DNA of 64,000 nucleotides from Streptomyces luteolifulvus (GCF_008806595.1 NZ_VZRB01000041.1:1-64000); one strand, 5' to 3'. Positions 1 to 8,883 are shown, numbered from the stretch's first letter. Numbers and translations: made by a program. The notes: generated by a model from the sequence alone, not told the origin.

Positions 1-8
1 TTCATAGT

Positions 9-127
9 GTTTCGGTGGTTATAGCGTGAGGGAAACGCCCGGTTACATTCCGAACCCGGAAGCTAAGCCTTACAGCGCCGATGGTACTGCAGGGGGGACC
101 CTGTGGGAGAGTAGGACGCCGCCGAAC
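9..127 (+). rRNA. rrf: 5S ribosomal RNA
   Basis: This is a near-complete 5S rRNA of Streptomyces type. It starts GTTTCGGTGGTTATAGC, carries the conserved internal stretches CATTCCGAACCCGGAAG and GATGGTACTGCAGGGG, and closes with GGACGCCGCCGAAC, which pairs with the 5' end. It is the last gene of an rRNA operon whose 23S lies left of the window. The exact ends may be off by a few bases. Confidence 0.96.
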
Positions 128-136
128 TCCTTTTAC

Positions 137-180
137 AGCTCTGGCTCTTGGGCACACAGCCCAGGAGCCAGAGCTTTTTT
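137..180 (+). terminator. rRNA operon terminator
   Basis: A perfect 17-bp stem (137-153 paired with 159-175) with a 5-nt loop is followed by a T run to 180. This is a classical intrinsic terminator directly behind the 5S rRNA, and the only one in the window with a true U-tract. Confidence 0.93.
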
Positions 181-236
181 GCGTTGAGGTAAGGTCAGGG
201 GGCATCGTCGGCACGTTTCCCACAGGAGGCTCCCGG

Positions 237-845
237 GTGGAGGTCCAGGAGACCCGCGTCCAGACGGACCGGGTGCTCACCATCCCCAATATCCTCAGCA
301 TGGCGCGGCTCGTGGGTGTGCCGCTCTTCCTGTGGCTGATTCTCAGGCCTGAGTTCGGTGGCCCCAAGAGTGACGGCTGGGCGCTTCTGGTGCTCGCGTT
401 GAGCGGTGTCAGCGACTACCTGGACGGCAAGCTGGCGCGGCGTTGGAACCAGATCAGCAGCCTTGGCCGGCTCCTTGATCCCGCGGCCGACCGGCTTTAC
501 ATCCTCTCAACTCTGGTCGGACTTACCTGGCGTGAGATTCTGCCAGTCTGGTTGACTGCTGCACTTCTGGCGCGGGAGTTGGTCCTGCTGGTGATGGTGG
601 GCATCCTCAGGCGCCATGGCTATCCGCCCCCGCAGGTGAACTTCCTGGGCAAGGCCGCGACCTTCAACTTGATGTACGCCTTCCCGTTGCTTCTGCTCAG
701 TGACGGAAGTGGCTGGATCGCGTCACTCGCTGCTATTTTCGGATGGGCGTTCGCAGGGTGGGGTACAACGCTCTACTGGTGGGCAGGAGTCCTCTACGTG
801 GTACAAGTCCGCCGCCTCGTCCGCGCGGACGCCATGGCCGATTGA
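237..845 (+). CDS. CDP-alcohol phosphatidyltransferase, probable cardiolipin synthase
   Basis: A membrane phospholipid synthase of 202 residues. The family signature D-G-x2-A-R-x8-G-x3-D-x3-D is complete, from D63 to D85, and hydrophobic helices fill the rest. The best-known Streptomyces relative in this gene context (SCO1389, recalled) is the eukaryote-type cardiolipin synthase, which joins CDP-diacylglycerol and phosphatidylglycerol; a PgsA-like role is the alternative. GTG 237 is chosen because AGGAGG lies 7 nt upstream; the frame is also open further upstream, but that would run into the 5S gene. It is the first gene of the conserved cluster that includes manB-like, DUF881 and garA. Confidence 0.85.
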   Translation: MEVQETRVQTDRVLTIPNILSMARLVGVPLFLWLILRPEFGGPKSDGWALLVLALSGVSDYLDGKLARRWNQISSLGRLLDPAADRLYILSTLVGLTWREILPVWLTAALLARELVLLVMVGILRRHGYPPPQVNFLGKAATFNLMYAFPLLLLSDGSGWIASLAAIFGWAFAGWGTTLYWWAGVLYVVQVRRLVRADAMAD

Positions 846-959
846 CCCCGCCGATTGGTGCGGCCGTAACGGCTGGATGGCCCGCGGTGGAAAAGTGCGG
901 GACAATTTGACGGGTGTAGTCGGCTAGACCGTCGTCTCTTCGAGGAGGACGCTTCCGAC

Positions 960-3455
960 ATGAAGGCCGTCGTGATGGCCGGAGGCGAAGGCACGCGCCT
1001 TCGCCCCATGACCTCAAGCATGCCCAAGCCGCTCCTGCCAGTGGCCAACCGGCCGATCATGGAGCATGTTCTGCGGCTGCTCAAAAGGCATGGGCTCAAT
1101 GAGACCGTCGTTACGGTCCAGTTCCTGGCCTCGCTGGTCAAGAACTATTTCGGTGACGGCGAGGAGCTCGGTATGGAGCTCAGCTATGCCAATGAGGAGA
1201 AGCCACTCGGTACCGCCGGAAGCGTCAAGAACGCCGAGGAGGCGTTGAAGGACGATGCCTTCCTCGTCATCTCCGGCGATGCGCTGACCGACTTCGATCT
1301 CACCGAGCTCATCAATTTCCACAAGGAAAAGGGCGCGCTGGTCACGGTCTGTCTGACGCGAGTGCCCAACCCTCTGGAATTCGGCATCACCATTGTCGAC
1401 GAGGAGGGGAAGGTCGAGCGCTTCCTCGAGAAGCCGACCTGGGGTCAGGTTTTCTCCGACACCGTCAATACAGGCATCTATGTGATGGAGCCCGAGGTCT
1501 TCGACTATGTCGAGCCCGATGTGCCCGTCGACTGGTCCGGCGATGTGTTCCCGCAGTTGATGAAGGAGGGCAAGCCCGTCTACGGCTATGTCGCGGAGGG
1601 CTACTGGGAGGACGTCGGCACGCTCGAAAGCTATGTGAAGGCGCAGGCCGACGTGCTGGAGGGCAAGGTCGACGTCGAGATCGACGGATTCGAGCTCTCT
1701 CCGGGCGTATGGGTGGCCGAGGGTGCCGAGGTGCATCCCGACGCCGTCCTCCGTGGGCCTCTCTATGTCGGGGACTACGCCAAGGTCGAGGCCGGCGCGG
1801 AAATTCGCGAGCATACGGTCATCGGATCCAACGTCGTGGTGAAGACCGGGGCCTTTCTGCACAGGGCTGTTGTTCATGACAACGTGTACGTCGGTCAGCA
1901 CAGCAATCTGCGCGGATGCGTGGTCGGCAAGAACACCGACATCATGCGGGCGGCGCGGATCGAGGACGGCGCGGTCATCGGCGACGAGTGTCTGATCGGC
2001 GAAGAGTCCATCGTTCAGGGCAATGTGCGGGTCTACCCGTTCAAGACGATCGAGGCCGGTGCGTTCGTCAACACCTCCGTCATCTGGGAATCCAGGGGAC
2101 AGGCCCATCTCTTCGGAGCGCGCGGGGTGTCCGGCATCCTGAATGTCGAGATCACACCGGAGCTCGCGGTGCGGCTGGCCGGCGCCTACGCCACCACGCT
2201 CAAGAAGGGCTCCACCGTCACCACGGCCCGCGACCACTCCCGAGGCGCCCGGGCGCTCAAGCGGGCGGTCATCTCGGCGCTCCAGGCCAGCGCCATCGAC
2301 GTACGGGACCTGGAGAACGTACCGCTGCCGGTCGCCCGGCAGCAGACCGGGCGCGGCAGTGCCGGTGGCATCATGATCCGCACCACGCCGGGGGTGCCGG
2401 ACTCCGTCGACATCATGTTCTTCGACGGGCAGGGGGCCGACCTGTCGCAGGCGAGCCAGCGCAAGCTGGACCGGGTGTTCGCGCGGCAGGAGTACCGGCG
2501 CGCGTTCCCCGGAGAGATCGGCGATCTGCACTTCCCCGCGAGCGTCTTCGATTCGTACACCGGGTCGCTGCTCAGGAACGTCGACACGACCGGCATCTCC
2601 GAGTCGGAGCTCAAGGTCGTCGTGGACGCGTCCAACGGCAGCGCGGGACTGGTGCTGCCCAGTCTGCTCGGCAAGCTCGGGGTGGACTCCCTGACCATCA
2701 ATCCGGGTCTGGACGAGTCGAGGCCGACGGAGACCGCGGACGCACGCCGGTCGGGGCTGGTGCGGCTCGGCGAGATCGTGGCGTCCGCGCGGGCCGCGTT
2801 CGGGGTGCGCTTCGATCCCGTCGGTGAGCGGCTGTCGCTGGTCGACGAGAAGGGGCGCATCGTCGAGGACGACCGGGCGCTGCTGGTCATGCTCGACCTG
2901 GTCGCCGCGGAGCGCCGCAGCGGGCGGGTGGCGCTGCCGGTGACCACCACGAGGATTGCCGAGCAGGTGGCGGCGTATCACGGAACGCAGGTGGAGTGGA
3001 CCACGACCTCGCCCGACGACCTCACCAGGGTCGGCGGCGACGACTCGACCATTTTCGGCGGGGACGGCAAGGGCGGGTTCATCGTCCCGGAGTTCAGCAG
3101 AGTCTTCGACGGTGCGGCCGCCTTCGTACGACTGATCGGCCTGGTGGCGCGGACCCAGCTCACGCTCAGCCAGATCGACGCGCGGATTCCGCGGGCGCAT
3201 GTCCTCAAACGGGATCTGGCCACTCCGTGGGCCGTCAAGGGACTTGTGATGCGACGGGTCGTGGAGGCGGCAGGAGATCGCTTTGTCGACACGACCGACG
3301 GTGTGCGGGTCGTGGAGACCGACGGTCGCTGGGTGATGGTGCTGCCGGACCCGGCCGAGGCCGTCACTCATCTGTGGGCCGAAGGGCCGGACGACGCCTC
3401 CGCCCAGGCCCTGCTCGACGAGTGGGCGGCGGTCGTGGACAGCGCCGGACGCTGA
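960..3455 (+). CDS. Mannose-1-phosphate guanylyltransferase / phosphomannomutase-like fusion
   Basis: An 831-residue cytoplasmic sugar-nucleotide enzyme. Residues about 1-235 form a nucleotidyltransferase domain with the signature GGEGTRLRPMT near the N terminus and a KPLLPVANRP loop. Residues about 240-370 are hexapeptide repeats (left-handed beta helix). Residues about 375-830 resemble the alpha-D-phosphohexomutase fold. The mutase part has no obvious TASHNP phosphoserine loop, so mutase activity is doubtful. It is expected to make GDP-mannose for glycans and glycolipids. The start ATG follows GAGGAGG. It sits behind the cardiolipin synthase gene and ends in a strong hairpin. Confidence 0.85.
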   Translation: MKAVVMAGGEGTRLRPMTSSMPKPLLPVANRPIMEHVLRLLKRHGLNETVVTVQFLASLVKNYFGDGEELGMELSYANEEKPLGTAGSVKNAEEALKDDAFLVISGDALTDFDLTELINFHKEKGALVTVCLTRVPNPLEFGITIVDEEGKVERFLEKPTWGQVFSDTVNTGIYVMEPEVFDYVEPDVPVDWSGDVFPQLMKEGKPVYGYVAEGYWEDVGTLESYVKAQADVLEGKVDVEIDGFELSPGVWVAEGAEVHPDAVLRGPLYVGDYAKVEAGAEIREHTVIGSNVVVKTGAFLHRAVVHDNVYVGQHSNLRGCVVGKNTDIMRAARIEDGAVIGDECLIGEESIVQGNVRVYPFKTIEAGAFVNTSVIWESRGQAHLFGARGVSGILNVEITPELAVRLAGAYATTLKKGSTVTTARDHSRGARALKRAVISALQASAIDVRDLENVPLPVARQQTGRGSAGGIMIRTTPGVPDSVDIMFFDGQGADLSQASQRKLDRVFARQEYRRAFPGEIGDLHFPASVFDSYTGSLLRNVDTTGISESELKVVVDASNGSAGLVLPSLLGKLGVDSLTINPGLDESRPTETADARRSGLVRLGEIVASARAAFGVRFDPVGERLSLVDEKGRIVEDDRALLVMLDLVAAERRSGRVALPVTTTRIAEQVAAYHGTQVEWTTTSPDDLTRVGGDDSTIFGGDGKGGFIVPEFSRVFDGAAAFVRLIGLVARTQLTLSQIDARIPRAHVLKRDLATPWAVKGLVMRRVVEAAGDRFVDTTDGVRVVETDGRWVMVLPDPAEAVTHLWAEGPDDASAQALLDEWAAVVDSAGR

Positions 3456-3471
3456 AAACGGAGCACGCGCG

Positions 3472-3511
3472 CGTGCCGGACAAGTGTCCCCAAGGGGGCC
3501 TGTCCGGCACG
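3472..3511 (+). terminator. Hairpin terminator after the manB-like gene
   Basis: Perfect 11-bp arms (3472-3482 and 3501-3511) enclose a smaller CCCC/GGGG pairing. No T run follows, as is usual for Streptomyces hairpin terminators. It lies 17 bp after the stop codon. Confidence 0.7.
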
Positions 3512-3552
3512 CCGGTGGGGCCATTCGGAGGTAGTGGTCGCGACGTGCGACG

Positions 3553-4458
3553 ATGTGCGGCATGCCGCAGCCGCCCCCCGTTCGGAGCACACCCACGCGC
3601 CCCCCGCGTCCGGACGCCTCCATGTCGCTGCTCACCAACGTCATGGATCACAGCCTCGACGACGGATACGCCGAGGCTGCCGCCCGGAAGCGGGCCGACG
3701 GGACCGGCGGCCTGCCCAAGACGCTCAGGGCGAAGCTCGGTCTCGCCGCCGGTCTGGTGCTGGCGGCGCTCGTGGTGACCGTGGGAGCGGCGCAGGCGCG
3801 CGTGGCGGCGCCGGTGGTCGCCAAGGAGCGCGAGGAGCTGATCGACCGGATCGACCGGGAGACGGAGGCCGCGAACAAGCTCGAGGGGACCGTGGACACG
3901 CTGCGCGACGACGTGAGCCGGCGGCAGCGCGAGGCGCTCAGGGAGACCGGCGGCAGCGCCCAGGCGGAACTGGTCGGAATCCTGTCGGGCGCCACCGCGG
4001 TGCATGGACCCGGGGTGAAGCTGGTCGTGAACGACGCCAAGCAAGCCACCACGGGCGGCGACGGCGACCCGCGTGAGACCTCCGGCTTCTCCGACACCGG
4101 GCGGGTGCGCGACCGCGACATGCAGCGCGTGGTCAACGGACTGTGGGAGTCGGGCGCCGAGGCCGTGTCCATCAACGGTCAGCGGCTGACGGCCCTGTCG
4201 GCCATCAGGGCAGCCGGTGACGCGATACTGGTCGACAACAAGCCGCTGGTTCCGCCGTATACGGTGCTGGCCGTGGGGGACGGGGAAAGGCTGAGCACCA
4301 GGTTCCAGAACAGCGCCGACGGGCTGTATCTGCACGCCCTGCAGGAGAGCTACGGGATCCGGACGAGCATCTCCGTGGAGAACGACCTCCGGCTGCCCGC
4401 CGCACCGAGTGTGATCGTACGAACAGCACAGCCGATAACTGAGAAGGGCACATCGTGA
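3553..4458 (+). CDS. DUF881 membrane-anchored protein (first copy)
   Basis: A 301-residue DUF881 protein with a proline-rich N terminus, one transmembrane helix near residues 57-80 (rich in L, A and V), a short charged coiled-coil stretch and an extracytoplasmic DUF881 domain. Its function is not established. In actinobacteria DUF881 genes flank a small basic membrane protein next to the garA/ftsR genes, suggesting a cell-envelope or division role. The start is uncertain: ATG 3553 has no close ribosome-binding site, and ATG 3622 (the MSLLTN start) is an alternative. The stop overlaps the next start (GTGA), so translation is coupled. Confidence 0.82.
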   Translation: MCGMPQPPPVRSTPTRPPRPDASMSLLTNVMDHSLDDGYAEAAARKRADGTGGLPKTLRAKLGLAAGLVLAALVVTVGAAQARVAAPVVAKEREELIDRIDRETEAANKLEGTVDTLRDDVSRRQREALRETGGSAQAELVGILSGATAVHGPGVKLVVNDAKQATTGGDGDPRETSGFSDTGRVRDRDMQRVVNGLWESGAEAVSINGQRLTALSAIRAAGDAILVDNKPLVPPYTVLAVGDGERLSTRFQNSADGLYLHALQESYGIRTSISVENDLRLPAAPSVIVRTAQPITEKGTS

Positions 4459-4787
4459 TCGCCGTACTGGGCCTCGTCGTGGGAGTCGTGGCCGGCCTGT
4501 TGGTCCGGCCTGAGGTTCCGGCGGTCGTCGAGCCTTATCTGCCGATCGCCGTCGTGGCGGCGCTGGACGCCGTGTTCGGCGGTCTGCGGGCCATGCTCGA
4601 CGGGATCTTCGACGACAAGGTCTTCGTGGTGTCGTTCCTGTCCAACGTGGTGGTGGCCGCGCTGATTGTGTTCCTGGGCGACAAGCTCGGCGTCGGAGCC
4701 CAGTTGTCGACCGGTGTCGTGGTCGTTCTCGGGATCCGCATCTTCTCCAACGCCGCGGCGATCCGCCGGCACGTCTTCCGGGCGTGA
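4455..4787 (+). CDS. sbp: Small basic membrane protein (DUF1290, Sbp family)
   Basis: A 110-residue protein with three to four hydrophobic segments and the family pattern VVGVVAGLLVRPEVP near the N terminus. It matches the small basic protein encoded near ftsZ in Bacillus and between two DUF881 genes in actinobacteria. Function unknown. Its GTG start overlaps the stop of the upstream DUF881 gene, and its own stop overlaps a possible GTG start of the next gene, so the three form one translationally coupled unit. Confidence 0.85.
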   Translation: MIAVLGLVVGVVAGLLVRPEVPAVVEPYLPIAVVAALDAVFGGLRAMLDGIFDDKVFVVSFLSNVVVAALIVFLGDKLGVGAQLSTGVVVVLGIRIFSNAAAIRRHVFRA

Positions 4788-4792
4788 GGCCG

Positions 4793-5623
4793 ATGAGCAA
4801 CGAGGACGCGACGCCCGAGAACAGGCTGCGCAAGGAGCTGCCCGAGGAGGTGCCGGCGACGGCGCCCGAGGCCGACGAGGTCCGCGAGCCGGAGCCCGGG
4901 CTCACCGGTCGGCAGCGCCTGGTGAAAGGCCTGTGGCCGCCGAGGGCCAGCCGGGCCCAACTCATCGTCGCTCTGCTGCTGTTCGGCCTCGGATTCGGTC
5001 TGGCCGTCCAGGTCGCCTCGAACAGCGACAGCGACAGCGCGCTGCGGGGGGCACGTCAGGAAGATCTTGTTCGCATTCTCGATGAACTGGATGACCGAAC
5101 TCAGCGTCTTGAAGACGAGAAGCAGGGGCTCGAGAAGCAGCGCGACGAGCTGGAGAACAGCTCGGACCAGGCCGAGGAGGCACGCAAGCAGACGGTCGAG
5201 AAGGAGAGACAACTCGGCATCCTGGCGGGCACGGTGGCAGCCCAGGGGCCCGGCATCACGATCACGATCGACGACACGAAGGGGACGGTCGAGGCGGACA
5301 TGCTGCTCGACGCGATCCAGGAACTGCGTGCGGCAGGCGCGGAGGCGATCCAGGTGAACGACGTCCGAGTGGTCGCCGGCACCTACCTCACGGACTCCGA
5401 CAACGGTGTGAGCGTCGACGGGAACAAGATCAATGCCCCGTATCGTTTCCAGGTCATCGGCAACCCGAAGGACCTCGAACCGGCGCTCAACATCCCTGGA
5501 GGCGTGGTCCAGACGCTGGAGAAGGAGCAGGCCATCGTGACCGTCGAGCGGTCGGACAAGATCGTCGTGGACGCCTTGCGAGCCGCGCAGCGGCCTGACT
5601 ACGCTCGGTCGTCCTCCCGGTGA
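4793..5623 (+). CDS. DUF881 membrane-anchored protein (second copy)
   Basis: A 276-residue paralogue of the DUF881 gene at 3553. An acidic cytoplasmic N terminus precedes one membrane helix around residues 57-75, followed by a strongly charged coiled coil (many E, K, R and Q, about residues 85-135) and the DUF881 domain with a GPGITITIDD strand motif. GTG 4784, which overlaps the preceding stop, is an alternative start. The repeated DUF881-Sbp-DUF881 arrangement implies that the three proteins act together at the membrane, but no function is known. Confidence 0.82.
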   Translation: MSNEDATPENRLRKELPEEVPATAPEADEVREPEPGLTGRQRLVKGLWPPRASRAQLIVALLLFGLGFGLAVQVASNSDSDSALRGARQEDLVRILDELDDRTQRLEDEKQGLEKQRDELENSSDQAEEARKQTVEKERQLGILAGTVAAQGPGITITIDDTKGTVEADMLLDAIQELRAAGAEAIQVNDVRVVAGTYLTDSDNGVSVDGNKINAPYRFQVIGNPKDLEPALNIPGGVVQTLEKEQAIVTVERSDKIVVDALRAAQRPDYARSSSR

Positions 5624-5813
5624 ACCGCGGGTGCATGGGGTACGTCGGGCGAGGGCATGACGTTGCGGGGGGTCGGCGCACCGATTGGGTGGTGCGTGGT
5701 GGAAACTGTCTGGTGGATACGGACGTTGTGAGGATGTCCGGGTCGACCGGTGTGTTCAATCAGGGTTCGTCCTGCCCCACGGGCGGGTCTGTTTCGGTCA
5801 AGGGGAATCGCCC

Positions 5814-6587
5814 GTGAAGTTGTTTGCGAAGTTGTTCGGCAAGAGCGCGCGAGAGGGCAGCGGCAATGCGACCGCCCGTCATCGCGCACAGCCCGACGAG
5901 GGTCAGCGCCCACTGTTCCGGGACCAGGTGCCTGCCCCGGGTGGTGACATTTCCGGTGGCCAGGGCGCGCCGTCTGTTGACCCTGCCCAGTCCGGAGGCA
6001 TAGGTTTCGGGCAACCGTCAACCTCAAGTACGGGTGGAGGGTTTTCCCCTATGGCGGCCCAGGTGTGTACGAGGTGCGGTAACCGCAACGCGGAGAACAG
6101 CCGCTTCTGCTCCAACTGCGGTGCGCCGCTGCGGGCCGGAGCGGCGGCCGAGCGTCCGTCCGAGACGACCTCGACGATCTCCATCTCCGGACTGGAGGCC
6201 TACGACTCGGAGGCCACCGGCCAGACGCAGATGCCGATGCTCTCCCCGGAGGCGCAGGCGGCCGTCGACGCGCTCCCGCTCGGTTCCGCGCTCCTGGTGG
6301 TGCGCCGCGGCCCGAACTCGGGCAGCCGCTTCCTGCTGGACGGCGATCTGACCACGGCCGGGCGTCATCCGCAGAGCGACATCTTCCTGGACGACGTGAC
6401 GGTCTCGCGTCGACACGTGGAGTTCCGCCGCAGCCCGGACGGTTCGTTCACGGTGGCCGACGTCGGCAGTCTGAACGGTACCTACGTCAACCGGGAGCGG
6501 ATCGACCAGGTCGCCCTGTCGAACGGTGACGAGGTGCAGATCGGCAAGTACCGCCTGGTCTTCTACGCAAGCCAGCGGGGCTACTGA
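5814..6587 (+). CDS. garA: FHA-domain regulator, GarA/OdhI family
   Basis: Cytoplasmic phosphoprotein switch (257 residues). Known GarA/OdhI proteins, phosphorylated by Ser/Thr kinases in an ETTS motif, bind and restrain 2-oxoglutarate dehydrogenase and glutamate dehydrogenase. The ETTS motif is present here, just after a zinc ribbon (CTRCG and CSNCG), and a C-terminal FHA domain shows GRHP, SRRH and LNGTYVN. GTG 5814 follows AAGGGG. ATG 6051 with GGAGG 10 nt upstream would give a 178-residue protein closer to the mycobacterial length. The neighbour downstream is ftsR, the same order as Rv1827-Rv1828 in Mycobacterium tuberculosis. The N-terminal extension and zinc ribbon are not part of classical GarA. 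Confidence 0.82.
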   Translation: MKLFAKLFGKSAREGSGNATARHRAQPDEGQRPLFRDQVPAPGGDISGGQGAPSVDPAQSGGIGFGQPSTSSTGGGFSPMAAQVCTRCGNRNAENSRFCSNCGAPLRAGAAAERPSETTSTISISGLEAYDSEATGQTQMPMLSPEAQAAVDALPLGSALLVVRRGPNSGSRFLLDGDLTTAGRHPQSDIFLDDVTVSRRHVEFRRSPDGSFTVADVGSLNGTYVNRERIDQVALSNGDEVQIGKYRLVFYASQRGY

Positions 6588-6628
6588 CTCTCCCCCGGAC
6601 TCGTCCGGAGGACCCCCAGGGAAGGTCC

Positions 6629-7366
6629 ATGCATCGATCACTGAGCGGCGGTGCCGTGCCCGGCACCGCCGCCGCGGACAGTGGGCTGATGAGCATCGGC
6701 ACGGTTCTGAACGTGCTGCGCGACGAGTTTCCCGAAGTCACCATCTCCAAGATCCGTTTCCTGGAGTCGGAGGGGCTCATCGAGCCGCAGCGCGCCCCCT
6801 CCGGCTATCGCAAGTTCAGCGCCCACGATGTCGAGCGGCTCGGTCACGTCCTGCGGATGCAGCGGGACCACTATCTGCCCCTCAAGGTGATCCGGGAACA
6901 TCTGGACGCCATGGAGCGCGGTGAGGCCGTACAGCTGCCGGCCGTGGGCCGCCAGCGGGACGGCGAGGCCGTCGTGGAAGCCTCCGACACGCCGACGGCG
7001 GCCCGGATCGGACGGGCCGAGCTGCTCGCCGCCGCCGAGGTCGGCGAGCAGGAACTGCAGGAATGGGAGTCCTACGGACTCATCACCCCGCTTGCGGACG
7101 GGGCGTACGACGCCGAGGCGGTGACGGTGGCGGCGCTCGTCGCCGAGCTCGGGCGGTTCGGGATCGAGCCGCGGCATATTCGGCTGATGAAGGCTGCCGC
7201 GGACCGTGAGGCCGGGCTCGTGGACCAGGTGGTGGCCCCGCTCAAGCGCCACCGCAATCCACAGACGAGGGCACACGCGGAGGCCCGCACCAAGGAACTG
7301 GCGGGGCTCACGGTGAAGCTGCACGCGGCGCTGGTACAGACCGCGCTCGGGGTCCGTCTGCCCTGA
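6629..7366 (+). CDS. ftsR: MerR-family regulator, FtsR-like
   Basis: A 245-residue MerR-type transcription factor. The winged helix lies at about residues 23-75, with the typical RFLESEGLIEP and GYRKFS segments, and is followed by a long helical effector region. Its orthologue next to odhI in Corynebacterium (FtsR) is reported to activate ftsZ; that role here is inferred from position and fold. The second MerR-like segment (EWESYGLI) suggests a duplicated winged helix, as in Rv1828. ATG 6629 has GGAAGG upstream. ATG 6689 (MSIGTV) is a possible later start. Confidence 0.8.
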   Translation: MHRSLSGGAVPGTAAADSGLMSIGTVLNVLRDEFPEVTISKIRFLESEGLIEPQRAPSGYRKFSAHDVERLGHVLRMQRDHYLPLKVIREHLDAMERGEAVQLPAVGRQRDGEAVVEASDTPTAARIGRAELLAAAEVGEQELQEWESYGLITPLADGAYDAEAVTVAALVAELGRFGIEPRHIRLMKAAADREAGLVDQVVAPLKRHRNPQTRAHAEARTKELAGLTVKLHAALVQTALGVRLP

Positions 7367-7450
7367 ACAGGCGGGTGCCGTCAGGCCGTATCGGCCGCGC
7401 CTTTCCGGCCCGACTACCCAAACATCCCGGGCACGGCCTAGGGTTGCTGT

Positions 7451-7924
7451 GTGAACGAGCTCGATGTCGTAGGTGTCCGGGTCGAAATGCCCTCCAACCA
7501 ACCGATCGTGCTCCTGCGTGAAGTGGGAGGCGACCGCTACCTCCCCATCTGGATCGGGCCGGGGGAGGCCACGGCGATCGCTTTCGCCCAGCAGGGCATG
7601 GCCCCCGCGCGACCGCTGACCCACGACCTGTTCAAGGACGTGCTGGAGGCCGTCGGTCAGGAGCTCACCGAGGTGCGCATCACGGATCTTCGTGAGGGCG
7701 TCTTCTACGCGGAGTTGGTCTTCGCCAGCGGGGTGGAGGTCAGCGCCCGCCCGTCCGACGCCATAGCGCTCGCACTGCGTACCGGGACGCCGATCTACGG
7801 CAGCGACGGCGTGCTCGACGACGCCGGCATCGCGATCCCGGACGAGCAGGAGGACGAGGTGGAGAAGTTCCGCGAGTTCCTCGACCAGATCTCTCCCGAG
7901 GACTTCGGCACCAGCAGCCAGTGA
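7451..7924 (+). CDS. Bifunctional nuclease family protein (DUF151)
   Basis: A 157-residue DUF151/BFN domain protein with the family pattern LPIWIGPGEA and PSDAIALALR. In mycobacteria the orthologue (Rv1829) sits in the same place between two MerR genes. Plant BFN proteins have nuclease activity; bacterial activity is less clear. No ribosome-binding site precedes GTG 7451, but TAGGGT (7439-7444) lies 6 bp upstream, so the transcript may be leaderless. Confidence 0.85.
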   Translation: MNELDVVGVRVEMPSNQPIVLLREVGGDRYLPIWIGPGEATAIAFAQQGMAPARPLTHDLFKDVLEAVGQELTEVRITDLREGVFYAELVFASGVEVSARPSDAIALALRTGTPIYGSDGVLDDAGIAIPDEQEDEVEKFREFLDQISPEDFGTSSQ

Positions 7925-8089
7925 GACATGCCGGCCCGGCGGGCTTGCGGTCCGTGACGGGCCGGTGCACGGCTGGTAACGGCCCCAACGCCGGCATTCG
8001 CCGGGGGCGCATAAGAGCGTCCTGCGTACCCCTCCGGGCGCATTCGGCTAGCCTTTCCCCGCGGCGGGGTACGGTAAACCACTCCTAGG

Positions 8090-8100
8090 GTGATTATCAC
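8090..8100. promoter_or_regulatory. Palindrome GTGATTATCAC in the merR upstream region
   Basis: An 11-bp perfect palindrome lies in an AT-richer patch 25 bp upstream of the -35 box of the second MerR gene. Its position is compatible with an operator, but the binding protein is unknown. Confidence 0.35.
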
Positions 8101-8124
8101 TCGGCGTGCCGAGTGTGGCGATCG

Positions 8125-8153
8125 TTGACGCACCCCGGGTGACTGCCTACCGT
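8125..8153 (+). promoter_or_regulatory. Sigma-HrdB type promoter for the second merR gene
   Basis: TTGACG (8125-8130), a 17-bp spacer and TACCGT (8148-8153) match the principal sigma factor consensus. Transcription would start near 8160, leaving a short leader with GGAGGT before GTG 8184. Confidence 0.6.
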
Positions 8154-8183
8154 CGAGGAGGCAGGTCAAGGACGGAGGTCGGC

Positions 8184-8828
8184 GTGAGAAGCAGCGGCGA
8201 CGGTACGGTTGGGGGCGCTCCCGGAGGCAGTCTCGGGGCGAGCGGTCCGTACCCGCTTCACATCAGCGCGGCCGACCACGCTCCGCAGCGACCGGCGGCC
8301 GTGCCGAGCAGCGGAGGGGCGGCGTCGATGGCGTCCGAGGAGATCGGCTACCGGGGCCCGACGGCCTGTGCGGCCGCCGGCATCACCTATCGGCAACTGG
8401 ACTACTGGGCTCGCACGGGTCTCGTCGAACCGAGCGTGCGACCCGCGTACGGCTCCGGCACACAGCGTCTGTACAGCTTCCGGGACGTCGTCGTCCTGAA
8501 GATCGTCAAGCGTTTCCTGGACACCGGAGTGTCACTGCAGAACATCCGCACCGCCGTCCTGCACCTCAGGGAACGCGGTTTCCGCGACCTGGAGCGCATG
8601 ACGCTGATGAGCGACGGTGCCACGGTCTACGAGTGCACCTCGCCCGACGAGGTCCACGCCCTGCTCCAGGGCGGTCAGGGCATCTTCGGCATCGCCGTGG
8701 GCGTGGTGTGGCGGGACGTGGAAAGCGCGCTCTCACAGCTGCACGGCGAGCGGGTCGACACCGGGGAGACCCTCGTCGGCCACAACCCCGCGGACGAGCT
8801 GGCGCGGCGCCGCAACCGGGCGGTCTGA
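8184..8828 (+). CDS. MerR-family transcriptional regulator (Rv1830-like)
   Basis: A 214-residue MerR protein. After a low-complexity N terminus of about 50 residues comes the winged helix (YRGPTACAAAGITYRQLDYW, then YSFRDVVVLK), a helical linker (LQNIRTAVLHL) and a compact C-terminal domain. The target is unknown; the mycobacterial orthologue lies in the same cluster. GTG 8184 is preferred over an upstream GTG at 8106, because GGAGGT lies 4 nt upstream and a good promoter (8125-8153) falls between the two. Confidence 0.82.
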   Translation: MRSSGDGTVGGAPGGSLGASGPYPLHISAADHAPQRPAAVPSSGGAASMASEEIGYRGPTACAAAGITYRQLDYWARTGLVEPSVRPAYGSGTQRLYSFRDVVVLKIVKRFLDTGVSLQNIRTAVLHLRERGFRDLERMTLMSDGATVYECTSPDEVHALLQGGQGIFGIAVGVVWRDVESALSQLHGERVDTGETLVGHNPADELARRRNRAV

Positions 8829-8883
8829 GAGGCCCCGGCTTTCCGGCACGGCATTGTCAGTGGCGTAGGGCAGCATCGGAGAT

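Noticed and set aside
81..236. Upstream extension of the cardiolipin synthase frame
   Set aside because: It runs into the 5S rRNA and its terminator; GTG 237 has a strong ribosome-binding site.
1014..3644. Very long minus-strand open frame (about 876 codons) opposite the manB-like gene
   Set aside because: It is the GC-rich antisense shadow of a clearly conserved gene, with no recognisable domain and biased composition.
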